DNA of 64,000 nucleotides, from assembly GCF_001482385.1 (NCBI RefSeq), contig NZ_CP013611.1, positions 1,550,001 through 1,614,000 on the forward strand. The letters run 5' to 3'. This document shows positions 36,050 to 44,480 of the stretch, one piece after another. Within the stretch, counting starts at the first letter, position 1. Every line of letters begins with the position of its first letter. A program made the translations under genes and the position numbers. The notes beneath the pieces were generated by a model, which searched no databases, was not told the origin of the DNA, and worked only from the letters and a program-made list of their open reading frames with translations. This DNA is from Pseudoalteromonas rubra (GTDB lineage Bacteria; Pseudomonadota; Gammaproteobacteria; Enterobacterales; Alteromonadaceae).

Positions 36050-36799
36050 ATGGAAAGCAAAAAAATCGCAGTCGTCACTGGTGCACTGGGTGGCATCGGT
36101 TCAGCTATCGTCAAAGAGCTGGTAAATGCAAACTGTTTTGTAGTGGCTGTTGCCAGCCCAAGACGTACCTCAGCGGATATTGACGCATGGCTCAATGAGC
36201 AGTCAATCAACCCGGCTGCCGTACATGGCATATTCCTGGATGTGACTGATCACCAGGCGTGCCAGGAACAGCTAGATGACGTAATCGACCAGTTTGGTCG
36301 CATTGATATTCTGGTGAACAATGCAGGCATCACACGGGATACCTCATTTAAAAAGATGACCCTGACACAATGGCAGGAAGTTATCGACACCAACTTTAAC
36401 TCTATGTTCAACATGACTCACCCGGTCTTTGCACACATGTGTGCAAACAAATCAGGCCGCATCATCAATATCTCCAGCGTGAACGGCCAAAAAGGTCAGT
36501 TTGGTCAGGCGAACTACTCGGCTGCCAAGGCCGGCATGATCGGCTTCAGCAAAGCGCTGGCTTACGAAGGCGCCCGCGCAGGCGTAACCGTAAACGTGGT
36601 TGCCCCTGGCTATACGGCCACCCCTATGGTTGAAAAAATGCGTGAAGATGTGCTTGAAAGCATCAAGGCACAAGTGCCGATGCAGCGCTTAGCCACGCCA
36701 CTCGAAGTGGCTCAGTCGGTCGCTTACCTGGCGTCTGATCAGGCAGGCTATATCACAGGTGAAACGCTGGCGATTAACGGCGGACTTTATATGAACTAA
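36050..36799 (+). CDS. phaB: Acetoacetyl-CoA reductase
   Basis: Short-chain dehydrogenase that makes (R)-3-hydroxybutyryl-CoA for polyhydroxyalkanoate. 249 residues. Cofactor motif GALGGIGSA, NNAG as VNNAGITRDTSFKKMT, the catalytic Ser in INISSVNGQKGQFGQ, and YSAAK. The combination with the phasin and PHA synthase downstream separates it from FabG. GGAAGAG lies before the ATG. No phaA thiolase gene is in the window. Confidence 0.93.
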   Translation: MESKKIAVVTGALGGIGSAIVKELVNANCFVVAVASPRRTSADIDAWLNEQSINPAAVHGIFLDVTDHQACQEQLDDVIDQFGRIDILVNNAGITRDTSFKKMTLTQWQEVIDTNFNSMFNMTHPVFAHMCANKSGRIINISSVNGQKGQFGQANYSAAKAGMIGFSKALAYEGARAGVTVNVVAPGYTATPMVEKMREDVLESIKAQVPMQRLATPLEVAQSVAYLASDQAGYITGETLAINGGLYMN

Positions 36800-36889
36800 G
36801 CGGCGTATATCAGGGTTGAGCCTACGCTCTGAAGTACCTGGTCAGTAACGCTACCTATACGGACTTTTTTGATAAACAGGAAGCACACC

Positions 36890-37237
36890 ATGTACAACGA
36901 TCTAATGAAAACTTTTACTGAGCAAAGCGAGCAGTTTTTCTCTCCGGCAATTAAGTTCAACCAACTAGTTGCTAAAAACATTGAACAACTGGCTCAAATC
37001 CAGCTTGATGCAACAGAGAGCTTCACTAAAACTTCTGTTGAGCAGCTTAAAACAGCCGCTGAAGTAAAAGATGTTAAATCTTTCATCGACTTCAACGCAA
37101 GTCAGCTCACTGCAATGAACAAGCTAAGCCAGCAAATGATCGACGATGGTCAGAAACTGACTCAACTTGGCAACGAGTTCAAAGAGCACCTTGACGCAAT
37201 TTCTAAAGACAGTGTTAAAACCACTGCTAAAGCTTAA
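36890..37237 (+). CDS. Phasin (PHA granule-associated protein)
   Basis: 115 residues, mostly helical with low Cys content; the phasin family pattern is visible (LMKTFTEQSEQFFSPAIKFNQLVAKN and LAQIQLDATESFTKTSVEQLK). It coats polyhydroxyalkanoate granules. ATG at 36890 has AGGAAGC before it; an earlier in-frame ATG at 36869 has none. It lies between phaB and phaC, and a strong terminator follows. Confidence 0.9.
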   Translation: MYNDLMKTFTEQSEQFFSPAIKFNQLVAKNIEQLAQIQLDATESFTKTSVEQLKTAAEVKDVKSFIDFNASQLTAMNKLSQQMIDDGQKLTQLGNEFKEHLDAISKDSVKTTAKA

Positions 37238-37249
37238 TCGCTGTCGTCT

Positions 37250-37278
37250 GCCCCTGCCTGTTGCGGGGGCATTTTTTT
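37250..37278 (+). terminator. Intrinsic terminator after the phasin gene
   Basis: GCCCCTGC-CTGTT-GCGGGGGC stem with one G-T pair, followed by seven T. It would separate the abundant phasin transcript from phaC, which may rely on readthrough or its own promoter. Confidence 0.85.
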
Positions 37279-37362
37279 AGCCTGTTTTTTGTAGTGGCTG
37301 ATCCGCTATACCAAACACGACACAAGACACGTGCAATCAATTTGCCTATTAGGACACGAGTA

Positions 37363-39132
37363 ATGGATACCGATAACACAGATCTTAATAAAACGCTGAC
37401 GGCCTGGTGGCAGTACAATCAAGATCTCTACACTATATTCAGTAATAACCTGCTCAAAGAAAACCCCGTTCAACAAGCCCTGAACGAGCAAAGTGCCCGG
37501 GATTTTGGTGTCTGGTTGAACGAAATAGCGAAGCAGCCAGAAACCTTTGTTCAGCACCAGTTTGGCTGGTGGCAGGAACAAATCAAAATTATGCAACAAA
37601 CTTGGGGCCAGGGATTCGACACCGAACAACCTGATATCATCGAAGCTGAACGCGGAGACCGCCGTTTCAAGGCCGAAGAATGGCGTGATAACCCCTGGTT
37701 TAATTACATCAAACAAAGCTACTTGCTGTTTGGTCAGTCTTTATTATCATCTATCCGTGAAACACCAGGACTAGATGACAAGCTCAAAGAGCGTCTGGAA
37801 TTTTTTGCCCGCCAGGTAGTGAACTCAATTTCCCCCAGCAACTTTATTTCGACCAATCCTGAGCTGCTTAAGCTGACGTTAGATTCAAAAGGTGAAAACC
37901 TGATCAAAGGACTGGACATGTTTAAAAAAGATCTGGCCAAAAGTGGTGACATGCTGCGGATCAGCATGACAGACGAACACGCTTTTGAGCTGGGTAAAGA
38001 CATCGCGACCACCCCTGGGCGCGTGATATTCCAGAATCATTTATTTGAACTTATTCAGTATGATGCAACCACCAAAGACGTATTCAAAACGCCTCTGCTG
38101 ATCGTGCCGCCTTATGTCAATAAATACTATATCCTGGATCTGAAACAACAGAACTCTCTGGTAAAGTGGTCTGTTGATCAGGGCCATACCGTGTTTATGA
38201 TTTCATGGAAAAACCCGGATGCCAGTATGGCTGATGTGGGTTTTGAAGACTATATCGTAGATGGGGTCATTGCGGCGCTGGATGCCATTGAAAAGCAAAC
38301 CGGTGAAGCGTATGTCAATGCCGTGGGCTACTGCATTGCGGGTACGCTGGTCACCACAGCGATGGCGTACTTTGTCTCGAAACGCATGAAGCACCGTATC
38401 AAAAGTGCCACCTTGTTAACGACCCTGTTGGATTTCTCGCAGCCCGGCGAGATTGGCGTATTTGTTAATGAACCAACGATTTCTGCGCTGGAAAAGTACA
38501 ACCTGCAAAATGGCATCATGCATGGCCACTTGCTGGGTGTCTCATTCAGCATGCTGCGCGAAAACAGCCTGTACTGGAACTACTACGTTAATAACTACCT
38601 AAAAGGTGAGGCCCCCATGGATCTGGATCTGCTGTACTGGAACGGCGACAGCACCAACCTCACCGCAAAATGTCATAACTTTATGCTGCGCGACCTGTAT
38701 CTGGAAAACCGCCTCGTACAACCTCGCGAAATTGAAGTCAGAGGCACTAAGATAGACCTCAGTAAAGTCAAGCAGCCTATCTATATGTTATCAACACGGG
38801 ACGACCATATTGCCCTGTGGCAAGCCACTTTCCAGGGTATTCAGCACACCAGTGCAAAAACCACATTTGTATTGGGTGAGTCAGGCCACATTGCCGGTGT
38901 GATCAACCCACCAGCCGCCGAGAAATATGGTTTCTGGTATGGCCCGGAAGCAACCGGTGAAGCCAATGCCTGGCTGGACAAAGCCAAGCATCAGAGTGGC
39001 TCATGGTGGCCACACTGGGGTAAATGGTTAAGCCAGTATACCGACGAGAAAGTGCCCAAGCGCGTTACCAGCAGCAAAACTAACCCAGGCATTTATGCTG
39101 CGCCCGGTGAATACGTTAAAGTTAAAATCTAA
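37363..39132 (+). CDS. phaC: Class I polyhydroxyalkanoate synthase
   Basis: 589 residues from the ATG at 37363; the earlier ATG at 37261 lies within the terminator region and is unlikely. Polymerises hydroxyacyl-CoA to polyester on granules. N-terminal PhaC domain (NPWFNYIKQSYLLFGQ), then an alpha/beta hydrolase domain with catalytic Cys324 in the PhaC box GYCIAG, Asp in DDHIALWQ, and His in ESGHIAGVINPP. The box has Ala where Gly is more common; both are known in this family. A terminator follows directly. Confidence 0.95.
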   Translation: MDTDNTDLNKTLTAWWQYNQDLYTIFSNNLLKENPVQQALNEQSARDFGVWLNEIAKQPETFVQHQFGWWQEQIKIMQQTWGQGFDTEQPDIIEAERGDRRFKAEEWRDNPWFNYIKQSYLLFGQSLLSSIRETPGLDDKLKERLEFFARQVVNSISPSNFISTNPELLKLTLDSKGENLIKGLDMFKKDLAKSGDMLRISMTDEHAFELGKDIATTPGRVIFQNHLFELIQYDATTKDVFKTPLLIVPPYVNKYYILDLKQQNSLVKWSVDQGHTVFMISWKNPDASMADVGFEDYIVDGVIAALDAIEKQTGEAYVNAVGYCIAGTLVTTAMAYFVSKRMKHRIKSATLLTTLLDFSQPGEIGVFVNEPTISALEKYNLQNGIMHGHLLGVSFSMLRENSLYWNYYVNNYLKGEAPMDLDLLYWNGDSTNLTAKCHNFMLRDLYLENRLVQPREIEVRGTKIDLSKVKQPIYMLSTRDDHIALWQATFQGIQHTSAKTTFVLGESGHIAGVINPPAAEKYGFWYGPEATGEANAWLDKAKHQSGSWWPHWGKWLSQYTDEKVPKRVTSSKTNPGIYAAPGEYVKVKI

Positions 39133-39141
39133 CCAACTAAG

Positions 39142-39169
39142 AGGCTGCCAATTGGCAGCCTTTATTTTT
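39142..39169. terminator. Intrinsic terminator between phaC and the convergent gene
   Basis: AGGCTGCC-AATT-GGCAGCCT perfect eight-pair stem followed by TTATTTTT on the + strand. It overlaps the last codons of the convergent minus-strand gene. Confidence 0.88.
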
Positions 39170-40028
39170 GCCGGAACAGCTCACGACTTTTGGCAGACAT
39201 CATATGTAAACCACTCAATCTGACGGCCTGCTTGCTTAATCTTGGAAAATCCTGACGTAGCTTATAACTGTGATAAAGATTACTGAAAATACTGCTGCGA
39301 GAGAGCCTGTCCAGCTGACCCAGAAACAGCTTTGCGCTGTCTGGCTGTCCCGCTGGTGCCTTCGCTCTGCAACAGGTCTGATAACGCTTGAGCAAACTCA
39401 CCAAAGTCAGGGTCGGGTCTTTTTGTCGCAATGCCAGATCTGCTTCTATAAAAAATGCCGCGCCACTCCAGTAAACACGCGCATGAGCCCTGAGCCGCCA
39501 CATATCCTCACTGACCCGGGCAAGCGGACCTGGTGTCTCCCAGGTGCCCAATCGACCCCGCTCCAGGCCAGCCATGACCCGCTGTACGTACTCATCACTG
39601 GTGATCACACCGCCGTGCAGCATAATGACGTTTTGTAAATAGGTGGCAAGCCCTTCTGCTAACCAGAAGTCCGGATAATCGAGCAAAGGATGATATAAGT
39701 GGGCCAGCTCATGATACAGGGTCCAGTCACTGAGCAGCTGCTGCTGCGTCGCGAAATAGCTGATATGCAACTCAATTCCATCCACTTCCGAGCGGTTTAC
39801 GGCCCCCCAGGGGACCGGCTCACTACTCAAATACACGTTTTGTAACTTCACTGGCAGATGAGGTTGTGCCAGGGGACCTAAAGTCTGCTCGGTCGTTTTT
39901 AGCCCCTGACTCAGCCAACTCTTGACAATGGCTTGCTGCTTCGCATCCAGTACATGCAAATCCTGGTAAACCACTTCCGTGGCCCAGCTCTGCGAGCACA
40001 GTAATATCGCCACTATCAATCCACGCAT
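39162..40028 (-). CDS. Putative secreted zinc metallopeptidase-like protein
   Basis: 288 residues from the ATG at 40028 (AGGAGG four bases upstream; another ATG at 40031 is too near it). Signal peptide LIVAILLCSQSWA. The sequence YHELAHLYHPLLDYPDFWLAEGLATYL contains HELAH (HExxH) and, 19 residues after the second His, an AEGLA Glu, the arrangement of gluzincins such as M1. The rest is not recognisable. It would act in the periplasm; substrate unknown. Confidence 0.7.
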   Translation of the reverse strand: MRGLIVAILLCSQSWATEVVYQDLHVLDAKQQAIVKSWLSQGLKTTEQTLGPLAQPHLPVKLQNVYLSSEPVPWGAVNRSEVDGIELHISYFATQQQLLSDWTLYHELAHLYHPLLDYPDFWLAEGLATYLQNVIMLHGGVITSDEYVQRVMAGLERGRLGTWETPGPLARVSEDMWRLRAHARVYWSGAAFFIEADLALRQKDPTLTLVSLLKRYQTCCRAKAPAGQPDSAKLFLGQLDRLSRSSIFSNLYHSYKLRQDFPRLSKQAVRLSGLHMMSAKSRELFRQK

Positions 40029-40200
40029 CATGCCTCCTGTCCGCCTCTGTCTCTCACCATAACATACACGAGGTATTTGTGACGTGCAGTAATAGTCTAT
40101 CATTCAGCGGGCAACACACCGTATCGCGAGTAAATTAACAATGTTGAGAATTTAATTGTTATTGACAATAGACGAAATTCAACTACCATACAATTATATG

Positions 40201-40213
40201 TGACGAATCGTCA
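40201..40213. promoter_or_regulatory. TetR operator before the TetR gene at 40248
   Basis: TGACGAATCGTCA is a perfect inverted repeat around one central base. It sits 35 bases before the regulator start and matches the two repeats in front of the exporter genes, indicating autoregulation. Confidence 0.82.
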
Positions 40214-40247
40214 TATATAATGAAATAAACAGACTATACAGGTAAAT

Positions 40248-41003
40248 ATGGCACCCAAAGTACTAGATGAATTCAGCCTTAGAGCACGAGAGCAGGAAAT
40301 TATTGACGCGACCATTGTGTTGATTGACAAGCTCGGCGTGGAGAATATCACCATGGACAAGGTAGTCGCGGCTGTTTCCTATTCTAAAGGTACCGTGTAT
40401 AAACACTTTCTTGGTAAAGAAGATTTGTTTTTGGCAATTGGTAATCAGGCCATCGCCATTATGTACGATTTATTCAGCCGGGCGGCGCAACATCAGGGTT
40501 GCCCGCGTGAACGTATGCTGCTGTTAAATATCTCGTACTTGATTTATGCCATCTTACACCCGGCTTTGTTTAAAAGTGTGCAGTGTGCAAGAAGCCCCAA
40601 TGTGTATGGCAAATCGAGCGAAAAACGCTTGCAAGAGCAGGAGCGGCTCGAAGCCCAGGTGATGGGTGCTACTATGGGGATTATTGAGGATGCCATAGCA
40701 CAAAAGCAACTGACTTTGCCTGCGCATATGACAATGCATCAAGTGTGTTTTGCTATCTGGTCACAAAATTTTGGCACCATTTCACTGCTGTCAAACGAAG
40801 TGGAACAATGTAGTGGCGCATCAGGTATGGTTGTGGAACGCGAGTTGCTTAACCAGGCAAACCTGCTATTTGATGGCATGCAATGGCTTCCCGCAACCCG
40901 AGAGCATAACTATCGTCAGCAGATTGAACTGGCGTTACAGAAAGTCTTTCCCAGTGAACTGGCATTAATGAAGGCGATGGGAAGAGAATTGAGTTTTGAA
41001 TAA
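40248..41003 (+). CDS. TetR-family regulator of the RND exporter operon
   Basis: 251 residues. HTH: IIDATIVLIDKLGVENITMDKVVAAVSYSKGTVYKHFLGKEDLF, a typical TetR DNA-binding domain. The C-terminal domain (about 190 residues) is longer than average and has no recognised ligand pattern. Identical palindromes TGACGAnTCGTCA lie before this gene and twice before the exporter genes. A terminator separates it from them. Confidence 0.9.
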   Translation: MAPKVLDEFSLRAREQEIIDATIVLIDKLGVENITMDKVVAAVSYSKGTVYKHFLGKEDLFLAIGNQAIAIMYDLFSRAAQHQGCPRERMLLLNISYLIYAILHPALFKSVQCARSPNVYGKSSEKRLQEQERLEAQVMGATMGIIEDAIAQKQLTLPAHMTMHQVCFAIWSQNFGTISLLSNEVEQCSGASGMVVERELLNQANLLFDGMQWLPATREHNYRQQIELALQKVFPSELALMKAMGRELSFE

Positions 41004-41051
41004 GGCATAAAACGCCTTTATGTATTGATGCGTTTTACACTCGTAATTGAG

Positions 41052-41072
41052 CGGCTTTTTGCCGTTTTTTTT
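41052..41072 (+). terminator. Intrinsic terminator after the TetR gene
   Basis: CGGC-TTTTT-GCCG followed by eight T. Short but with a long T tract; it ends just before the first exporter operator. Confidence 0.8.
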
Positions 41073-41082
41073 AAAAGTTATA

Positions 41083-41097
41083 GTGACGATTCGTCAC
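41083..41097 (+). promoter_or_regulatory. Exporter operator 1 overlapping a TATAGT -10 box
   Basis: GTGACGATTCGTCAC, a perfect 15-base inverted repeat. TATAGT at 41079-41084 overlaps its left end, so repressor binding would block the promoter. About 40 bases further, transcription would meet a terminator. Confidence 0.8.
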
Positions 41098-41137
41098 CAT
41101 AAAAGAAAACTATTGACCTAAAAACGAAGAGTTAACT

Positions 41138-41158
41138 GGGCATTTGTGCCCTTTTTTT
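41138..41158 (+). terminator. Intrinsic terminator between the two exporter operators
   Basis: GGGCA-TTTG-TGCCC followed by seven T. It lies downstream of the first promoter-operator and upstream of the second, so a transcript from the first would end here after about 65 bases. Confidence 0.8.
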
Positions 41159-41169
41159 AGAATACTATA

Positions 41170-41184
41170 GTGACGATTCGTCAC
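41170..41184 (+). promoter_or_regulatory. Exporter operator 2 overlapping a second TATAGT -10 box
   Basis: Same 15-base repeat GTGACGATTCGTCAC and same TATAGT (41166-41171) at its left end as operator 1; flanking bases are also alike. This is a duplicated promoter-operator module. It lies 13 bases before the exporter ATG. Confidence 0.82.
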
Positions 41185-41196
41185 AATGGAGAGCAT

Positions 41197-43548
41197 ATGA
41201 AAGACAAGCTATTTGGCTTTGTTGGAAAGCACCCTTTCTGGGTCATCCTTGTGAGCCTGACTTTAGCATTTCTCGCAGCTTCTGGGGCGCAGAATCTGGT
41301 GTTTAAGAGTGACTATAGGGTATTTTTTGGCAAAGACAACCCGCAGCTTGTCGCTTATGAGTCGATGCAAAACATTTACTCCAAGAGTGACAATGTGTCA
41401 TTTGTCGTTATACCCAAAGATGGCAATGTCTTTACCGCAAAGCACCTTGAGTCACTGAAAACGCTGACTAAGCAAAGCTGGCAAATTCCCTACTCAACAC
41501 GCGTGGACTCTGTTACCAATTTTCAATATACCTATGCAGAGGAAGATGACCTAATCGTCGAAGACTTGGTCGGTAACACACTGAATCTTGATCAGGCAGC
41601 ACTTGCCAAAATCAAAGCTATTGCAGTCAAAGAGCCGCTTCTGGTGAATAAAATCATTTCGCCGGAAGGCCATGTTTCTGTCGTTAACGTAAGCATTCAA
41701 TTTCCGGGGAAAGATCTCAATGCGGAAGTGCCTGAAGTATCATCCTACGTGAAGACGATGACCGAGGCGTTTTTGCAGGCGCACCCGGATGTACAGATAC
41801 ACTTATCCGGTATGGTTATGATGAATGGTGCGTTTACCGATGTTGCAATGAGCGACAGCGCGACGCTGGTGCCACTCATGTTCCTGATCGTGATTGTATT
41901 TATCGGCGTCCTGTTACGCACCATATCGGGCACTTTTGCAACTGTCGTGGTAATTGTGCTGAGCATTGCAGCCACAATGGGCATTGCTGGCTGGATGGGT
42001 ATTTTCTTAACTGGCCCTTCTTCATCTGCACCAACCATGATCCTGACGCTCGCAGTGGCAGACTGTATCCATATTCTGTCGAGCATGTTCTACGAAATGC
42101 GCCGTGGCGTCGACAAAAAAACCGCAATCGCACGCAGTCTGCGCCTGAACTTCCAGCCAATTTTGCTCACCAGTGTAACAACCGCGATTGGCTTTTTGAG
42201 TATGAACTTTTCTGACTCACCGCCTTTCCATGATCTGGGCAATATGGTGGCCATCGGTGTGATGCTCGCCTTTGTGTTTGCTATCACGATTTTCCCGGCA
42301 TTACTGAGTGTGCTACCGATAAAAGTAAAACAAGTGAGCACTAAGAAGCACGACAAGATGGAGAAACTGGCCGAGTTCGTTATTGAAAAACGTCGCTTAC
42401 TGCTGCCCGTCACCAGCGCTATCATCATTGCTTCAGCCTTGTTCATTCCTAAAAATGAACTGAACGATGATTTCGTCAAGTACTTCGATACGTCAGTTCC
42501 TTATCGTGTTGCGACGGATTTCATGCAGGCGCATTTGTCAGGTATGACGTTGCTGGAAATTTCAGTTCAGACTAACGAAAGTAGCGGCATTAACAAACCC
42601 GATTACCTGCGTACCGTTTCTGATTTTAGTGACTGGTTGCGGAAACAACCGGAAACTGACCACGTAAACACGATAACAGATACGTTGAAACGCCTGAATA
42701 AAAACATGCATGGCGACGACCCAGCCTGGTACACACTGCCCACCGATCAGGAAATGGCAGCACAGTATCTATTGCTGTACGAAATGTCATTGCCATATGG
42801 GCTCGACTTAAACAACCAGCTCAACGTAGACAAATCGTCGTCAAAAATCGTGGGAACGTTCAAAAACATGACCAGCAATGAGCTTATCGCACTGGAAACC
42901 AAGATCCAGGACTGGTTCGGCACTCATGCAGCACAGTACAAGATCGACATAGCCAGCCCAAGCCTGATGTTTGCCCATATTGGTCAGCGTAGTATCAACA
43001 GCATGTTGCTCGGTACCGTACTGGCACTGCTACTGATCTCTGTGATTTTAGGTGTGGCCTTAAAGAGCTGGCGCTTTGGCGCAATCAGCCTGTTGCCAAA
43101 CTTAATTCCGGCAGGTGTAGCCTTTGGTATATGGGGACTGAGCGTGGGTCAGGTCGGTATGAGTATTTCCGTTGTGATAGGCATGACACTGGGTATTGTG
43201 GTCGATGATACCGTGCACTTCCTGAGTAAGTACCTGCATGCCCGTCGCGAGCAAAAGGCCGACACGCACACCGCGGTTAAATATGCCTTTGGTCATGTTG
43301 GCACAGCCTTATGGACCACCACATTTGTACTGGTTGCCGGGTTTATTGTTTTAGCTCAGTCCTCCTTTAGCCTCAATGCAGATATGGGACTGATGACGGC
43401 AATCACCATTTTTGTGGCTCTAGTTGTCGACTTCCTGTTCCTTCCTCCTCTGCTAATGATGCTCGACAAACAAAAAAGTAGTCCGTCGCCTGTACAGAGT
43501 GAAGAAACACAACAGACCGAAGCGCCATTGGCAAATACAACCGGCTAA
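41197..43548 (+). CDS. RND-superfamily (MMPL-like) exporter
   Basis: 783 residues from the ATG at 41197 (GGAGAG upstream). Two copies of a six-helix unit, each with a periplasmic loop: first helix HPFWVILVSLTLAFLAASGA, then a cluster near residues 230-390 including TMILTLAVADCIHIL; the second half repeats with MTLGIVVDDTVHFLSKYL. The Asp residues in the fourth helix of each half (VADCIH, VVDDTVH) are the proton-relay positions of RND proteins. It likely exports lipids or hydrophobic compounds. Operon with a LolA-like protein and an outer-membrane protein. Confidence 0.9.
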   Translation: MKDKLFGFVGKHPFWVILVSLTLAFLAASGAQNLVFKSDYRVFFGKDNPQLVAYESMQNIYSKSDNVSFVVIPKDGNVFTAKHLESLKTLTKQSWQIPYSTRVDSVTNFQYTYAEEDDLIVEDLVGNTLNLDQAALAKIKAIAVKEPLLVNKIISPEGHVSVVNVSIQFPGKDLNAEVPEVSSYVKTMTEAFLQAHPDVQIHLSGMVMMNGAFTDVAMSDSATLVPLMFLIVIVFIGVLLRTISGTFATVVVIVLSIAATMGIAGWMGIFLTGPSSSAPTMILTLAVADCIHILSSMFYEMRRGVDKKTAIARSLRLNFQPILLTSVTTAIGFLSMNFSDSPPFHDLGNMVAIGVMLAFVFAITIFPALLSVLPIKVKQVSTKKHDKMEKLAEFVIEKRRLLLPVTSAIIIASALFIPKNELNDDFVKYFDTSVPYRVATDFMQAHLSGMTLLEISVQTNESSGINKPDYLRTVSDFSDWLRKQPETDHVNTITDTLKRLNKNMHGDDPAWYTLPTDQEMAAQYLLLYEMSLPYGLDLNNQLNVDKSSSKIVGTFKNMTSNELIALETKIQDWFGTHAAQYKIDIASPSLMFAHIGQRSINSMLLGTVLALLLISVILGVALKSWRFGAISLLPNLIPAGVAFGIWGLSVGQVGMSISVVIGMTLGIVVDDTVHFLSKYLHARREQKADTHTAVKYAFGHVGTALWTTTFVLVAGFIVLAQSSFSLNADMGLMTAITIFVALVVDFLFLPPLLMMLDKQKSSPSPVQSEETQQTEAPLANTTG

Positions 43549-43649
43549 ACCGCCTACACAAAAACAATGAGAACACTCTGCCACAGTGCAGGCAAACAGA
43601 TGCGGGCAGAGTGTTGATTAACAAAGAAACAAATAATCTGGAGTACTTT

Positions 43650-44477
43650 ATGTTCAACAAACTCGCTTTTAAATCACAAACCCTGAATGGCATGTTCTTT
43701 ACCAGCTTACTGACTGTCGCAGCTTTTTCTGCGTCAGCGTCCACCACAGGCAGTACAGAAGCAGAGGCAAAAGGATTGGCAATTTCGCAGCAAGCTAAAG
43801 CCCGCGACACCGGCTGGGGAGACTCAACCGCAGATATGCTGATGATCTTGCGCAACAAGCAGGGTCAGGAAAGTATCAGGGAAATATCCACCAAAACCCT
43901 GGAACTACTGGATGATGGCGACAAAAGCCTGACGATTTTTAACAAACCCAGGGATGTTAAAGGTACGACTTTTCTGAGCTTTTCACACCCGGTTGGCAAT
44001 GACGACCAGTGGCTGTACCTGCCGTCTTTGAAACGCGTTAAACGCATCGCGTCGCGCAACAAGTCAGGTCCTTTCATGGGTTCAGAGTTTTCTTTTGAGG
44101 ATCTCAGCTCCTTTGAAATTGAGAAGTATCGCTACAATTACGTCGGTGACGAACAGCTGAACGGCCTGGATAACTTTGTCGTAGAGCAATTTCCCGTCGA
44201 TGAAAACTCAGGCTATACCCGCCGCCTGGTCTGGATTGACAAATCTGAATATCGCTTACAAAAAGTCGACTTTTATGATCGTAAAAATACGTTGCTTAAA
44301 ACTCTGTCATATCAGGGCTATCAGCAGTATCTGGGCAAATACTGGCGGGCCGACAGCGCAGAAATGGTTAATCACCAAAGTGGTAAAAGCACCACATTAA
44401 AATGGCAAAACTACGCCTTTAAAACCGGTTTGACCGACGGTGACTTTAACCGCAACTCTTTGAAAAGAGCGCGCTAA
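43650..44477 (+). CDS. Periplasmic outer membrane lipoprotein-sorting (LolA-like) protein
   Basis: 275 residues from the ATG at 43650 with CTGGAG before it. Signal peptide GMFFTSLLTVAAFSASA. The mature part contains SFSHPVGNDDQWLYLPSLKRVKRI and FMGSEFSFEDLSSFEIEKYRYNY, typical of LolA-like proteins often encoded beside MMPL-type exporters. It may carry the hydrophobic cargo across the periplasm. It lies about 100 bases after the exporter gene and four bases before the next gene. Confidence 0.85.
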   Translation: MFNKLAFKSQTLNGMFFTSLLTVAAFSASASTTGSTEAEAKGLAISQQAKARDTGWGDSTADMLMILRNKQGQESIREISTKTLELLDDGDKSLTIFNKPRDVKGTTFLSFSHPVGNDDQWLYLPSLKRVKRIASRNKSGPFMGSEFSFEDLSSFEIEKYRYNYVGDEQLNGLDNFVVEQFPVDENSGYTRRLVWIDKSEYRLQKVDFYDRKNTLLKTLSYQGYQQYLGKYWRADSAEMVNHQSGKSTTLKWQNYAFKTGLTDGDFNRNSLKRAR

Positions 44478-44480
44478 GCC

